64,000 bases of DNA from Cyanobacteria bacterium M_surface_10_m2_119. GTDB taxonomy: Bacteria; Cyanobacteriota; Cyanobacteriia; PCC-6307; Cyanobiaceae. Position 1 is the stretch's first letter, and each line of letters begins with the position of its first letter. Positions 47,192 through 56,093 of the stretch are shown here, piece by piece. A model generated the notes under the pieces. The model ran no database searches, had not been told where the DNA came from, and worked only from the letters and a program-made list of their open reading frames with translations. The position numbers and the translations under genes were made by a program. The DNA lies in assembly GCA_016882525.1 (NCBI GenBank), contig VGPU01000004.1:1-64000 (forward strand), read 5' to 3'.

Positions 47192-48187
47192 ATGACCGCA
47201 ACAACCCCGGCCTCGGGCCGCAACTCGGCCCAGCGCCCAGCGGCGGCCGGCCCCGCAGCCCGCGGCACCCGCCAGCCCGCCTTCATCAACGGCGGCGCCA
47301 ACGGCATCCGCCGGGCGGAAGCCCTGCACCGGCCCCGCGCCGGGGAACCGGCTCCGGCGATCAAGCGCGGCACCCGCTGGGGCACCATCAGCTTCATGGT
47401 GGCCATTCACGTGCTGGCGGTGGTGGCTCTGCTGCCCCGCTTCTGGAGCGTGCCGGCCGTCGCCAGCCTGCTCGTCCTCTACTGGGTGACAGCCTGCCTG
47501 GGGGTGACCATCGGCTACCACCGCCTGCTGAGCCACCGGGCCTTCCGCGTTCCCCACTGGCTGGAGCGCTTCTTCGCCACCTGCGGAGCCCTCAGCTGCC
47601 AGCACGGCCCGATCGACTGGGTGGGCCTGCACCGCCACCACCACAAGTTCAGCGACACCGAGGTGGACCACCACACCAGCCTGCGCGGTTTCTGGTGGAG
47701 CCATATGGGCTGGATGTTCCAGACCATTCCGGCCATGGGCGCCGTGCCCCGGCTCACCGGCGACCTCAGCAAAGACCCCTACTACCGCTGGCTGAACAAC
47801 TGGTTCCTGGTGCTGCAGCTGCCCCTGGCCGGCCTGCTCTTCTGGATCGGCACGGTCACCGGTGCCGGCGGCTGGGCCGTGGTGCTCTGGGGCATCCCCC
47901 TGCGCCTGGTGCTCGTGTACCACTGCACCTGGCTGGTGAACTCCGCCACCCACCTCTGGGGCGAGACCGCCCATGCCAGTGGCGATGGCTCCCGCAACAA
48001 CCCCTGGGTGGCCGCCCTCACCTTCGGCGAGGGCTGGCACAACAACCACCACGCCTTCCCCCACTCCGCCCGCCACGGCTTCGGCCGCCAGATCGACCTC
48101 ACCTGGCAGCACATCCGCCTGCTGCGCCGCCTGGGCCTGGCCACCGCCGTGCGGCTACCGGCCGCTGCAGCCCCGCGCCAGCGCTGA
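47192..48187 (+). CDS. desC: Acyl-lipid delta-9-type fatty acid desaturase (second copy)
   Basis: A 331-residue desaturase. Histidine boxes: YHRLLSHR, HRHHHKFSDTEVDHH and HNNHHAFPHSARHG. Membrane pairs lie near FMVAIHVLAVVALLPRF and SLLVLYWVTACLGVTIGYH. The N-terminal 70 residues are Ala/Pro/Arg-rich and probably disordered. It introduces a double bond at C9 of acyl lipids. It precedes rplI and dnaB, the usual picocyanobacterial order. The ATG at 47192 is chosen. Confidence 0.9.
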   Translation: MTATTPASGRNSAQRPAAAGPAARGTRQPAFINGGANGIRRAEALHRPRAGEPAPAIKRGTRWGTISFMVAIHVLAVVALLPRFWSVPAVASLLVLYWVTACLGVTIGYHRLLSHRAFRVPHWLERFFATCGALSCQHGPIDWVGLHRHHHKFSDTEVDHHTSLRGFWWSHMGWMFQTIPAMGAVPRLTGDLSKDPYYRWLNNWFLVLQLPLAGLLFWIGTVTGAGGWAVVLWGIPLRLVLVYHCTWLVNSATHLWGETAHASGDGSRNNPWVAALTFGEGWHNNHHAFPHSARHGFGRQIDLTWQHIRLLRRLGLATAVRLPAAAAPRQR

Positions 48188-48233
48188 ACTAGGGTGATCG
48201 ATCGGCTCGTGATCTGTCCTTTCCCGTAACTCC

Positions 48234-48692
48234 ATGGCCAAGCGCGTTCAAGTCGTTCTCAGCGAAGACGTCCTCAGCCTGGGCAAGGACGGCGATCTGG
48301 TGGAAGTCGCCCCCGGCTACGCCCGCAACTTCCTGCTCCCCACCGGTAAGGCCCTGCCCGTCACCCCCGCGGTGATGCGCCAGGTGGAGGCCCGCCGCGC
48401 CAAGGAGGCCGAGCGCCAGGCTGCCCTCAAGGCCGAGGCGGAAGCCTTCCGCACCGCCCTGGCCACCATCGGCCGCTTCACCGTGAAGAAGCAGACCGGT
48501 GGTGACGACGTGCTCTTCGGCACCGTCACCAATGGCGACGTGGCCGAGGCCATTGAAGCCGCCACGAAGAAAGAGGTCGACCGCCGCGACATCTCGGTGC
48601 CCGAGATTCATCGCACCGGCTCCTACAAGGTGCAGATCAAGCTGCACCCCGAAGTGACCGCCGAGATCAACCTCGAAGTGCTCAGCCACTGA
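48234..48692 (+). CDS. rplI: 50S ribosomal protein L9
   Basis: L9 binds 23S rRNA and limits frameshifting. The 152 residues have the N-domain ([36 protein letters not shown]), the long central helix and a C-domain ([20 protein letters not shown]). A terminator lies about 70 bases after its stop. Confidence 0.98.
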   Translation: MAKRVQVVLSEDVLSLGKDGDLVEVAPGYARNFLLPTGKALPVTPAVMRQVEARRAKEAERQAALKAEAEAFRTALATIGRFTVKKQTGGDDVLFGTVTNGDVAEAIEAATKKEVDRRDISVPEIHRTGSYKVQIKLHPEVTAEINLEVLSH

Positions 48693-48761
48693 TCAGGCTC
48701 GCCTGACTCCAACAACGCTGATCCAACCCCTCCGCTCCGCCACCCAAAGGCAGCGATCCTG

Positions 48762-48788
48762 GCCACCCCATCCCTGGGGTGGCTTTTT
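48762..48788 (+). terminator. Intrinsic terminator after rplI
   Basis: A perfect nine-base stem (GCCACCCCA / TGGGGTGGC) with a TCCC loop is followed by five T (48784-48788). It is just upstream of the dnaB start region, so the desC/rplI transcript probably ends here. Confidence 0.9.
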
Positions 48789-48877
48789 CATGTCACCACC
48801 AGGGCTGGGGGCCGGGCTGCTGGTCAAGGCCCGCCGGCCCGGCGATGATGGATTCCCCTCCCCCCGGCAGCGACTCC

Positions 48878-50278
48878 ATGGTGAGCGTTCCTCTCAATTC
48901 CGCGGACCGGGAGGGCCGCCCGCTGCGCCGCAGTGCCGGCAGCGACCCCGGCTTCGAGGCCCTGCCCGATTCCGTGCCCCCCCAGAACCTGGAGGCCGAG
49001 GAGGCCGTGCTCGGCGGCATCCTGCTCGACCCGGACGCCATCAGCCGGGTGGCCGATGTGCTGCAGCCGGAGGCCTTCTACCTGGGGGCCCACCGGGAGA
49101 TCTTCCGCACCGCCCTGATGCTGCACAGCCAGGGCAAACCGACCGACCTCACCGCCATGACCGCCTGGCTGGCCGACACCGGCAGCCTGGAGAAGGTGGG
49201 CGGCAGCGGCCGGCTGGTGGAGCTGGTGGAGCGGATCAGCTCCACCGCCTCGATCGAGCAGGTGGCCCGGCTGGTGATGGACAAGTTCCTGCGCCGCCAG
49301 CTGATCCGCTCCGGCAACGAGGTGATTGCCCTGGGCTTCGACCAGAGCAAGCCGATGGAGCAGGTGCTCGACGAGGCGGAGCAGAAGATCTTCGCCATCA
49401 GCCAGGAAAAGCCGAGCACGGGGCTCACCCCCACCGCCGAGATCCTCACCTCCACCTTCGAGGAGATCGAGAGCCGGTCCGTGGGCACGGCAGTGGCCGG
49501 CATCCCGGTGAACTTCTACGACCTCGATGCCATGACCCAGGGGCTGCAGCGCAGCGACCTGATCATCGTGGCCGGCCGCCCGGCGATGGGCAAAACCGCC
49601 ATCACCCTCAACCTGGCCAAGAACGTGGCCCAGCTGCACGGCCTGCCGGTGTGTCTGTTCAGCCTGGAGATGAGCAAGGAGCAGCTCACCTATCGCCTGC
49701 TGGCGATGGAGACCGGGATTGAGAGCGGCCGGCTGCGCACCGGCCGGCTGCAGCAGGAGGAGTGGCCCCTGCTGGGCCAGGGGATCAACAGCCTGGGCCA
49801 GCTGCCACTGTTCATCGACGACAAGCCGAATGCCGGCGTGCTGGAAATGCGCTCCCTCTGCCGGCGGCTGATGGCCGAGAGCGGCAAGGAGCTGGGACTG
49901 GTGGTGATCGACTATCTGCAGCTGATGGAGGGCAATGGCAGCGACAACCGCGTGCAGGAACTCAGCCGCATCACCCGCGGCCTCAAGCAGATGGCCCGCG
50001 AGCTGAACGTGCCGGTGATGGCCCTCTCCCAGCTCAGCCGGGGTGTGGAGGCCCGCACCAACAAGCGGCCGATGCTCAGCGACCTGCGCGAATCGGGCTC
50101 GATCGAACAGGACGCCGACCTGGTGCTGATGATCTACCGCGACGAGTACTACAACCCGGAAACCCCCGATCGCGGCATCACCGAGGTGATCCTCACCAAG
50201 CACCGCAACGGCCCGGTGGGAACGGTGAAACTGCTGTTCGAGCCCCAGTTCACCCGCTTCCGGAATCTGGCGGCTTAA
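48878..50278 (+). CDS. dnaB: Replicative DNA helicase DnaB
   Basis: The ring helicase that unwinds DNA at the fork. The 466 residues have the N-terminal domain (PPQNLEAEEAVLGGILLDPD), the linker and a RecA-like motor: Walker A IIVAGRPAMGKTAITLNLA, SLEMSKEQLTYRLLA, Walker B LVVIDYLQLM, and ALSQLSRGVEARTNKRPMLS. No intein is present. Start candidates are ATG 48878 (MVSVPLNSADREG), ATG 48848 and ATG 48845; 48878 is preferred. Confidence 0.97.
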   Translation: MVSVPLNSADREGRPLRRSAGSDPGFEALPDSVPPQNLEAEEAVLGGILLDPDAISRVADVLQPEAFYLGAHREIFRTALMLHSQGKPTDLTAMTAWLADTGSLEKVGGSGRLVELVERISSTASIEQVARLVMDKFLRRQLIRSGNEVIALGFDQSKPMEQVLDEAEQKIFAISQEKPSTGLTPTAEILTSTFEEIESRSVGTAVAGIPVNFYDLDAMTQGLQRSDLIIVAGRPAMGKTAITLNLAKNVAQLHGLPVCLFSLEMSKEQLTYRLLAMETGIESGRLRTGRLQQEEWPLLGQGINSLGQLPLFIDDKPNAGVLEMRSLCRRLMAESGKELGLVVIDYLQLMEGNGSDNRVQELSRITRGLKQMARELNVPVMALSQLSRGVEARTNKRPMLSDLRESGSIEQDADLVLMIYRDEYYNPETPDRGITEVILTKHRNGPVGTVKLLFEPQFTRFRNLAA

Positions 50279-50550
50279 GGAGCAACCGTCGGCGCGCAAG
50301 CCCCACGACCACAGCCCAACTAAACTGCATTCCATCGAGAAGGAGTAGAGATGGTCAGACCAACTGGACTTGAACCCGATCTCATCTCTGACGGTCTGCG
50401 CGGTCGCGGAACAGCGATAACCAGCAGGGGCGAGAGCAATCCAGGAGGCAGGAACCGCCCACAAGGCAGAGGACCAAAGTTCGTCAGCAGTCCTTCAGCG
50501 ACAGGAGGACGGACCACTGGAGACGGGGAGTTCAACCCCGTGGCCAGCCA
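50279..50550 (+). other. Unassigned stretch downstream of dnaB, with a short doubtful frame
   Basis: A frame 50351-50623 (90 residues, MVRPTGLEPDLISDGLRGRG) has a good AAGGAG site five bases before its ATG, but its end crosses a gene remnant read in another frame. Near 50351-50380 the minus strand reads GGTTCAAGTCC then ends CCA, like the 3' end of a tRNA with two T-stem mismatches. PTGLEP-type peptides often come from antisense tRNA. The stretch may hold a tRNA-end scar; no intact gene is claimed. Confidence 0.35.
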
Positions 50551-50643
50551 GCTGCTCTCCAGACCTTCGGCAGTGGCGCCACCCCCGATGCCGCCGGTGC
50601 CGGCGCCGCCCTCACGGGCCTGATCGGTCCCCTGAGCATCTGA
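50551..50643 (+). pseudogene. Remnant of the lipoprotein gene found intact at 53974
   Basis: Thirty in-frame codons ending at TGA 50641-50643 read as AALQTFGSGATPDAAGAGAA and then LTGLIGPLSI. They match the tail of the intact copy (TNTFAKDTLSAADANAAIGG, then LIGPLSALAGK). GGCCTGATCGGTCCCCT is identical at DNA level in both. Only the last fifth of the gene is left, directly before the first radical SAM copy, just as the intact gene precedes the second copy. Confidence 0.7.
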
Positions 50644-50711
50644 TCGGCAAGTAGGCAGCCGCCCTGGCCAGGTGAGACGCTGGAGGCATCCCTGCCCCCG
50701 GCACTCCTGCA

Positions 50712-52172
50712 CCAGGAAACCCTGCTGTTTGAGCCCGCCGTGCCCCAGGCCGGGGCGCTGCGGGCCGTGCTCGCCTTCCCGAGCACTTATTCGGTGGGCA
50801 TCACCAGCCTGGGCTACCAGGTGGTGTGGGCCAGCCTGGCCCAGCGCAGTGATGTAGATGTGCGCCGGCTGTTCACCGACCGGAGCGATCCCCCCCATGG
50901 CGGCCAGCGCGGTCGCGGCCCTGCTCTCGACCTGTTCGGCCTGTCGCTGAGCTGGGAGCTCGATGGCCCCGTGCTGCTGGATCTGCTGGAGCAGCAGCGC
51001 ATCCCGATCTGGGCGGCCGAGCGCGGCGATGGCGATCCGATCGTGTTCGGCGGCGGGCCCGTGCTCACCGCCAACCCCGAGCCGCTGGCGCCCTTCTTCG
51101 ATGTGGTGCTGCTGGGAGACGGCGAACTGCTGCTGCCGGCCTTCCTCGATGCCCTGCAGGGGTGCCGCGACGCCCCGCGGCCCGAGCGCCTGCGGCGGCT
51201 GGCGGCCGTGCCCGGCGTGTATGTGCCGAGCCTCTATGCCCCCCGCTACGACGCCGAGGGCCGGCTGCTGGCCGTCGAGCCCACAGCACCCGGTATCCCG
51301 GCCACGGTGGCCAAGCAGACCTGGCGCGGCAACACCCTCAGCCACTCCACGGTGATCACCCCGGAGGCGGCCTGGCCCTCGATCCACATGGTGGAGGTGG
51401 TGCGTAGCTGCCCGGAGCTCTGCCGCTTCTGCCTGGCCAGCTACCTCACCCTGCCCTTCCGCACGCCCAACCTCGACGACGGCCTGATCCCGGCGGTGGA
51501 GAAGGGCCTCAGCGCCACCCAGCGCCTTGGGCTGCTCGGCGCCTCGGTGACCCAACACCCGCAGTTCGCCGATCTGCTGGCCTGGCTTGATCAGGATCGC
51601 TTCGAGGGCACCCGCGTGAGCGTGAGCTCAGTGCGGGCCGCCACGGTGACGCCCGAGCTGGGGCGGATCCTGGCCAAGCGCGGCAGCAAATCGCTCACGA
51701 TCGCGATCGAGAGCGGCAGCGAACGCCTGCGCCAGGTGGTGAACAAGAAGCTGGCCAGCGAGGAGATCGTTGCCGCTGCTCGCTACGCGAAGCAAGGCGG
51801 ACTCACCGGGCTGAAGCTTTACGGGATGGTGGGTCTGCCCACGGAGGAGGAGGCCGATGTGGAGGCCACCGCCCAGCTGCTGCTGGATCTGAAGACAGCC
51901 ACACCCGGCCTGCGGCTGAGCCTGGGGGTGAGCACCTTCGTGCCCAAGGCCCACACGCCGTTCCAGTGGCAGGGGGTGCGGCCCGAAGCCGAGAAGCGCC
52001 TGAAGCTGCTGGCCAAACGCCTCAAGCCCAAGGGCATCGAGCTGCGCCCCGAGAGCTACGGCTGGAGCGTGATCCAGGCCCTGCTCTCCCGCAGCGACCG
52101 CCGCCTGGCCCCGGTGATCGCCGCCGCCCGCGGCAGCCACGACAGCCTGGGGGGCTGGAAGAAGGCCTATCG
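50712..52172 (+). repeat. Direct repeat, copy A (radical SAM block)
   Basis: From CCAGGAAAC at 50712 to about the GGGGGCTGGAA stretch, this block matches the one at 54448-55908 with scattered differences and a constant offset of 3736 bases. The last 60 codons of the two genes differ more. Confidence 0.85.
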
Positions 52173-52374
52173 CAAGGTGCTGGAGCAGGCCGGCAGCCCG
52201 GGAGTGTCCCGCAGCGCGGACACGTCACCACCACCAGCCTGGGATGACGTCATCCACACCACCTGGCAGACCGGGCGGGTGCTGCCCTGGACTCACCTGC
52301 AAGGCGCGCTCACTCCGGAGGTGCTGGCCGGGCATGCCGCCAGCAGCCTGGCGGGGCAGGCCGATCAGCGATAA
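50740..52374 (+). CDS. Radical SAM protein with B12-binding-like N-domain, copy A
   Basis: A 544-residue radical SAM enzyme. The first 190 residues look like a B12-binding-type Rossmann unit ([40 protein letters not shown]). The cluster motif CPELCRFC (CxxxCxxC) is near residue 220, followed by a radical SAM barrel ([37 protein letters not shown]). GTG 50740 is the first usable start, although homologous, coding-like sequence ([10 protein letters not shown]) precedes it. The substrate is unknown. Its end overlaps the ligase fragment by 10 bases. Confidence 0.85.
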   Translation: MPQAGALRAVLAFPSTYSVGITSLGYQVVWASLAQRSDVDVRRLFTDRSDPPHGGQRGRGPALDLFGLSLSWELDGPVLLDLLEQQRIPIWAAERGDGDPIVFGGGPVLTANPEPLAPFFDVVLLGDGELLLPAFLDALQGCRDAPRPERLRRLAAVPGVYVPSLYAPRYDAEGRLLAVEPTAPGIPATVAKQTWRGNTLSHSTVITPEAAWPSIHMVEVVRSCPELCRFCLASYLTLPFRTPNLDDGLIPAVEKGLSATQRLGLLGASVTQHPQFADLLAWLDQDRFEGTRVSVSSVRAATVTPELGRILAKRGSKSLTIAIESGSERLRQVVNKKLASEEIVAAARYAKQGGLTGLKLYGMVGLPTEEEADVEATAQLLLDLKTATPGLRLSLGVSTFVPKAHTPFQWQGVRPEAEKRLKLLAKRLKPKGIELRPESYGWSVIQALLSRSDRRLAPVIAAARGSHDSLGGWKKAYRKVLEQAGSPGVSRSADTSPPPAWDDVIHTTWQTGRVLPWTHLQGALTPEVLAGHAASSLAGQADQR

Positions 52375-52640
52375 CAGCGCAGACCGGCCAGCAGGATCCA
52401 GCCGGCGATGTTGATGCGGCTGTCGTACATGGGGATGTCTGTGGCATGCAGTACCGCCAACACCAGCACCGCCGCCCACCAGGCCCGCTCGAACAGCGCG
52501 CCGGAGGCCATGCCGGCTCTGGCAGCGCGGATCAGCAACCCCAGCACCAGGGCCACCAGCAGCAGCGCCGCCGGCAGGCCATGGCTGAGGGCCAGGTCGA
52601 TCACGATGTTGTGGGGATGCCCGTGCCAGTGGCCGGTGCG
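52365..52640 (-). pseudogene. C-terminal fragment of an O-antigen ligase family protein
   Basis: About 90 residues of a membrane protein on the minus strand: [37 protein letters not shown] and [20 protein letters not shown]. This is the end of a Wzy/ligase-type protein, including the conserved HPHN and DSRIN parts. The rest of the gene is missing: at about 52640 it meets the acnB fragment head to head. It cannot be functional as it stands. Confidence 0.7.
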
Positions 52641-52643
52641 CAG

Positions 52644-53843
52644 CGCCCCGGCGACGGCATCATCCACAGCTGGCTCAACCGCATGCTGCTGCCGGACACG
52701 GTGGGCACCGGCGGCGACAGCCACACCCGCTTCCCCCTGGGCATCTCCTTCCCGGCCGGCTCCGGCCTGGTGGCCTTCGCTGCCGCCATCGGTGCCATGC
52801 CGCTGGACATGCCCGAATCGGTGCTAGTGAAATTCTCCGGTTCGCTGCAGCCGGGCGTCACCCTGCGCGATGTGGTGAACGCGATCCCCTACGTGGCGAT
52901 TCAGCAGGGCCTGCTCACCGTGGCCAAGGAGGGCAAGCAGAACGTGTTCAACGGCCGGATCATGGAGATCGAGGGGCTGCCCGATCTCAAGCTGGAGCAG
53001 GCCTTCGAGCTCACCGATGCCACTGCCGAGCGCTCCTGTGCCGGCAGCACGATCAAGCTCTCTGTTGAAACGGTGAGTGAATACCTGCGCAGCAACGTGG
53101 CGCTGCTCAGAAACATGATCGCCCGCGGCTACAGCGATGCCCGCACCCTGGCCCGCCGCATCCAGGCGATGGAGGCCTGGCTGGCCAATCCGCAACTGCT
53201 GGAGGCCGATGCGGATGCCGAGTACGCCGCTGTGATCGCGATCGATCTCCATGCGATCACCGAACCGATCCTGGCCTGCCCCAACGATCCCGACAACGTG
53301 AAAACGCTCAGCGAGGTGGCGGGTGAGCGCATCGATGAGGTGTTCATCGGCTCCTGCATGACCAACATCGGCCACTACCGCGCCGCCGCCAACGTGCTCG
53401 AGGGCCAGGGGCAGAATGCCGCCCGCCTGTGGGTGTGCCCGCCCACCCGCATGGATGAGGAGAAACTAAAGCAAGAGGGCTACTACGCCACCTTCGAGGC
53501 GGCGGGCTCACGCATGGAGATGCCCGGCTGCTCCCTGTGCATGGGCAACCAGGCCCGCGTGGACGACAACACCACCGTGTTCTCCACCAGCACCCGCAAC
53601 TTCAACAACCGCCTCGGCAACGGCTCGCAGGTGTACCTGGGCAGCGCCGAACTTGCGGCGGTGTGCGCCCAGCTGGGCCGCATCCCCAGCAAGGACGACT
53701 ACCTGGCGATCGCCGCCGAACGGATCGACCCCTTCGGCGCCGAGCTCTACCGATACCTCAACTTCGATCAGATCGAGGGCTTTGGCGACAGCGGCCGGGT
53801 GATCAGCGCCGAGGAGGAGGCGAAGGTGCTGGCGGCGGTGTGA
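52644..53843 (+). pseudogene. acnB: C-terminal part of aconitate hydratase B (5'-truncated acnB)
   Basis: About 400 residues from [20 protein letters not shown] and [20 protein letters not shown] to the stop. The iron-sulfur cysteines are in [14 protein letters not shown] and [18 protein letters not shown]. Full AcnB has about 860 residues, so the N-terminal half is missing. No start codon belongs to this frame at the break, where it meets the ligase fragment. A complete acnB must exist elsewhere if the TCA route depends on it, or the break is an assembly error. Confidence 0.85.
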
Positions 53844-53973
53844 TCAGCGGCGGGCCGCTGCGCTGCCCGCGCACACGTGCGCAGTTTAGTATCGGCTCTA
53901 ACAACAAACCAAAGAAATCGGTTGCTGCCGCTGGATTCCCTAGCGTCCAGACGTTGCCTTGCAAGCGTTTTCC

Positions 53974-54384
53974 ATGCGTCGCCTTTCTCTGATCGGCAGC
54001 GGGTTCGCCGTCGCCCTGGCTGGCGGTTTGGTGCTCACCGGCTGTGATCAGGCCAGCCAAAGCGTCAAAGACGCCGCCACAGGTGCCGTCCAAACGGCGA
54101 TCGGCCCAGCGGTGGCGCCTGTGCTGGATCTGCTCAAGCAAGGGCAGAGCAAGGTGGCCGCCGGCGACCTGGCCGGTGCCACCGCATCCATGGGTGGCTT
54201 CCAGGCCGTCTGGGACAAGGCCGCGCCGGTGATCAAGCCCCTGGCCGGCGACAAGTGGACCGGCATCGAAACCGCCGCTCAAGGCATCACCAACACCTTC
54301 GCCAAGGACACCCTCTCCGCTGCCGATGCCAATGCCGCCATCGGCGGCCTGATCGGTCCCCTCTCCGCACTTGCGGGCAAGTAG
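53974..54384 (+). CDS. Small lipoprotein of unknown function
   Basis: A 136-residue exported protein. MRRLSLIGSGFAVALAGGLV runs into a lipobox VLTGCDQ (cysteine about 25). The mature part is Ala/Gly-rich and helical (VLDLLKQGQSKVAAGDLAGA, WDKAAPVIKPLAGDKWTGIE). No family is recognised. A remnant of a second copy lies at 50551. The ATG at 53974 is chosen over an upstream in-frame TTG. A promoter may lie in the AT-richer 53880-53940 stretch. Confidence 0.7.
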   Translation: MRRLSLIGSGFAVALAGGLVLTGCDQASQSVKDAATGAVQTAIGPAVAPVLDLLKQGQSKVAAGDLAGATASMGGFQAVWDKAAPVIKPLAGDKWTGIETAAQGITNTFAKDTLSAADANAAIGGLIGPLSALAGK

Positions 54385-54447
54385 GGCAAGTAGGGCAGGT
54401 CGTCCGTGGTGAGACGCTGGAGTTCACCATCCGGCGTCTCACCTGAA

Positions 54448-55908
54448 CCAGGAAACTCTGCTGTTTGAGCCAGCCGTGCCCGAGGCCGGGGCGCTGCGCA
54501 CCGTGCTGGCCTTCCCCAGCACCTACAGCGTGGGCATCACCAGCCTCGGCTACCAGGTGGTGTGGGCCACGCTGGCCCGGCGCGCTGATGTGGATGTGCG
54601 CCGTCTGTTCACCGACCAGGGGGATCCGCCCCATGGCGGCAGCCGCAGCCGCGGGCCTGCCCTAGATCTGTTCGGCCTCTCGCTGAGCTGGGAGCTGGAT
54701 GGGCCGGTGCTGCTGGATCTGCTCGAGCAGCAGCGCATTCCCATCTGGGCGGCTGAGCGTGGCGACCGCGACCCGATCGTGTTCGGCGGCGGCCCGGTGC
54801 TCACGGCCAACCCCGAACCGCTGGCGCCGTTCTTCGATGCGGTGCTGCTGGGCGATGGCGAGCTGCTGCTGCCGGCCTTCGTGGATGCGGTACAGGAGCA
54901 CCGCGGGGCCCCGCGGGCCGAGCGCCTGCGGCAGCTGGCCCAGGTGCCGGGCGTTTACGTGCCCAGCCTCTACGCCCCCCGCTACGGCAGCGAGGGCGAG
55001 CTGCTTGGCGTTGAACCAACAGAAGCCGGCATCCCCGCCACGGTGGCCAAGCAGACCTGGCGCGGCAACACCCTCAGCCACTCCACGGTGATCACCCCGG
55101 AGGCGGCCTGGCCCTCGATCCACATGGTGGAGGTGGTGCGCAGCTGCCCGGAGCTGTGCCGCTTCTGCCTGGCCAGCTACCTCACCCTCCCCTTCCGCAC
55201 GCCATCCCTGGATGACGGCCTGATCCCGGCGGTGGAGAAGGGCCTGGCCGCCACCCAGCGCCTCGGCCTGCTGGGGGCCTCGGTCACCCAGCACCCCCAG
55301 TTCGCCGACCTGCTCAGCTGGCTGGATCAGGACCGCTTCGACGACACCCGGGTGAGCGTGAGCTCCGTGCGGGCCGCCACGGTGACGCCTGAGCTGGGGC
55401 GGATCCTGGCCAAGCGGGGCAGCAAGTCGCTCACGATCGCGATCGAGAGCGGCAGCGAGCGCATGCGCCAGGTGGTGAACAAGAAGCTCGCCACGGAGGA
55501 GATCTACGCCGCGGCCCGCTACGCCAAGGAGGGCGGCCTCACGGGTCTGAAGCTCTACGGGATGGTGGGCCTGCCCACCGAAGAGGAGACCGACGTGGAG
55601 GCCACCGCCGCGCTGCTGCTGGCCCTCAAAAAAGCCACCCCGGGCCTGCGACTGAGCCTGGGCGTCAGCACCTTCGTGCCCAAGGCGCACACCCCCTTCC
55701 AGTGGCAGGGGGTGCGTCCCGAGGCCGAGAAACGCCTCAAGCTGCTGGCCAAGCGGCTCAAACCCAAGGGCATCGAGCTGCGCCCCGAGAGCTATGGCTG
55801 GAGCGTGATCCAGGCCCTGCTGTCGCGCAGCGACCGCCGCCTGGCGCCCGTGATCGCCGCCGCCCGCGGCCGCCACGAGAGCCTGGGGGGCTGGAAACAG
55901 GCCTACCG
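54448..55908 (+). repeat. Direct repeat, copy B (radical SAM block)
   Basis: Counterpart of 50712-52172. The two copies give nearly the same protein for about 450 residues. Together they flank the ligase and acnB fragments, the layout expected after recombination or duplication. Confidence 0.85.
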
Positions 55909-56077
55909 GGCAGTGGTGGAGAGCAGCCACACCCCCAGCGAAACGCCTCCCGCCTGGGAGGAGGTGGTGCACGCCAGCTGGAGCGCCGAGCGGGTGCTGC
56001 CCTGGCAGCACCTGGAGGGTCCGCTTCCCGTGAAAACACTGGTGAGCCATCAGGCCGAGGCCCTCAGCCAAACCTGA
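54476..56077 (+). CDS. Radical SAM protein with B12-binding-like N-domain, copy B
   Basis: A 533-residue paralogue of copy A with the same CPELCRFC cluster motif, N-terminal Rossmann-like unit and barrel. Differences are scattered, with a shorter, different C-terminal tail (SSHTPSETPPAWEEVVHASW). The GTG at 54476 is again the first usable start. It lies in the probably original context: acnB and the lipoprotein gene upstream and purU convergent downstream. The substrate is unknown; the family is common in cyanobacteria. Confidence 0.87.
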   Translation: MPEAGALRTVLAFPSTYSVGITSLGYQVVWATLARRADVDVRRLFTDQGDPPHGGSRSRGPALDLFGLSLSWELDGPVLLDLLEQQRIPIWAAERGDRDPIVFGGGPVLTANPEPLAPFFDAVLLGDGELLLPAFVDAVQEHRGAPRAERLRQLAQVPGVYVPSLYAPRYGSEGELLGVEPTEAGIPATVAKQTWRGNTLSHSTVITPEAAWPSIHMVEVVRSCPELCRFCLASYLTLPFRTPSLDDGLIPAVEKGLAATQRLGLLGASVTQHPQFADLLSWLDQDRFDDTRVSVSSVRAATVTPELGRILAKRGSKSLTIAIESGSERMRQVVNKKLATEEIYAAARYAKEGGLTGLKLYGMVGLPTEEETDVEATAALLLALKKATPGLRLSLGVSTFVPKAHTPFQWQGVRPEAEKRLKLLAKRLKPKGIELRPESYGWSVIQALLSRSDRRLAPVIAAARGRHESLGGWKQAYRAVVESSHTPSETPPAWEEVVHASWSAERVLPWQHLEGPLPVKTLVSHQAEALSQT

Positions 56078-56093
56078 CTCGCGCCGGGTCGGA

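Noticed and set aside
48878-50278. Intein in DnaB
   Set aside because: The helicase motor is continuous and of normal length; no splicing blocks or inserted sequence.
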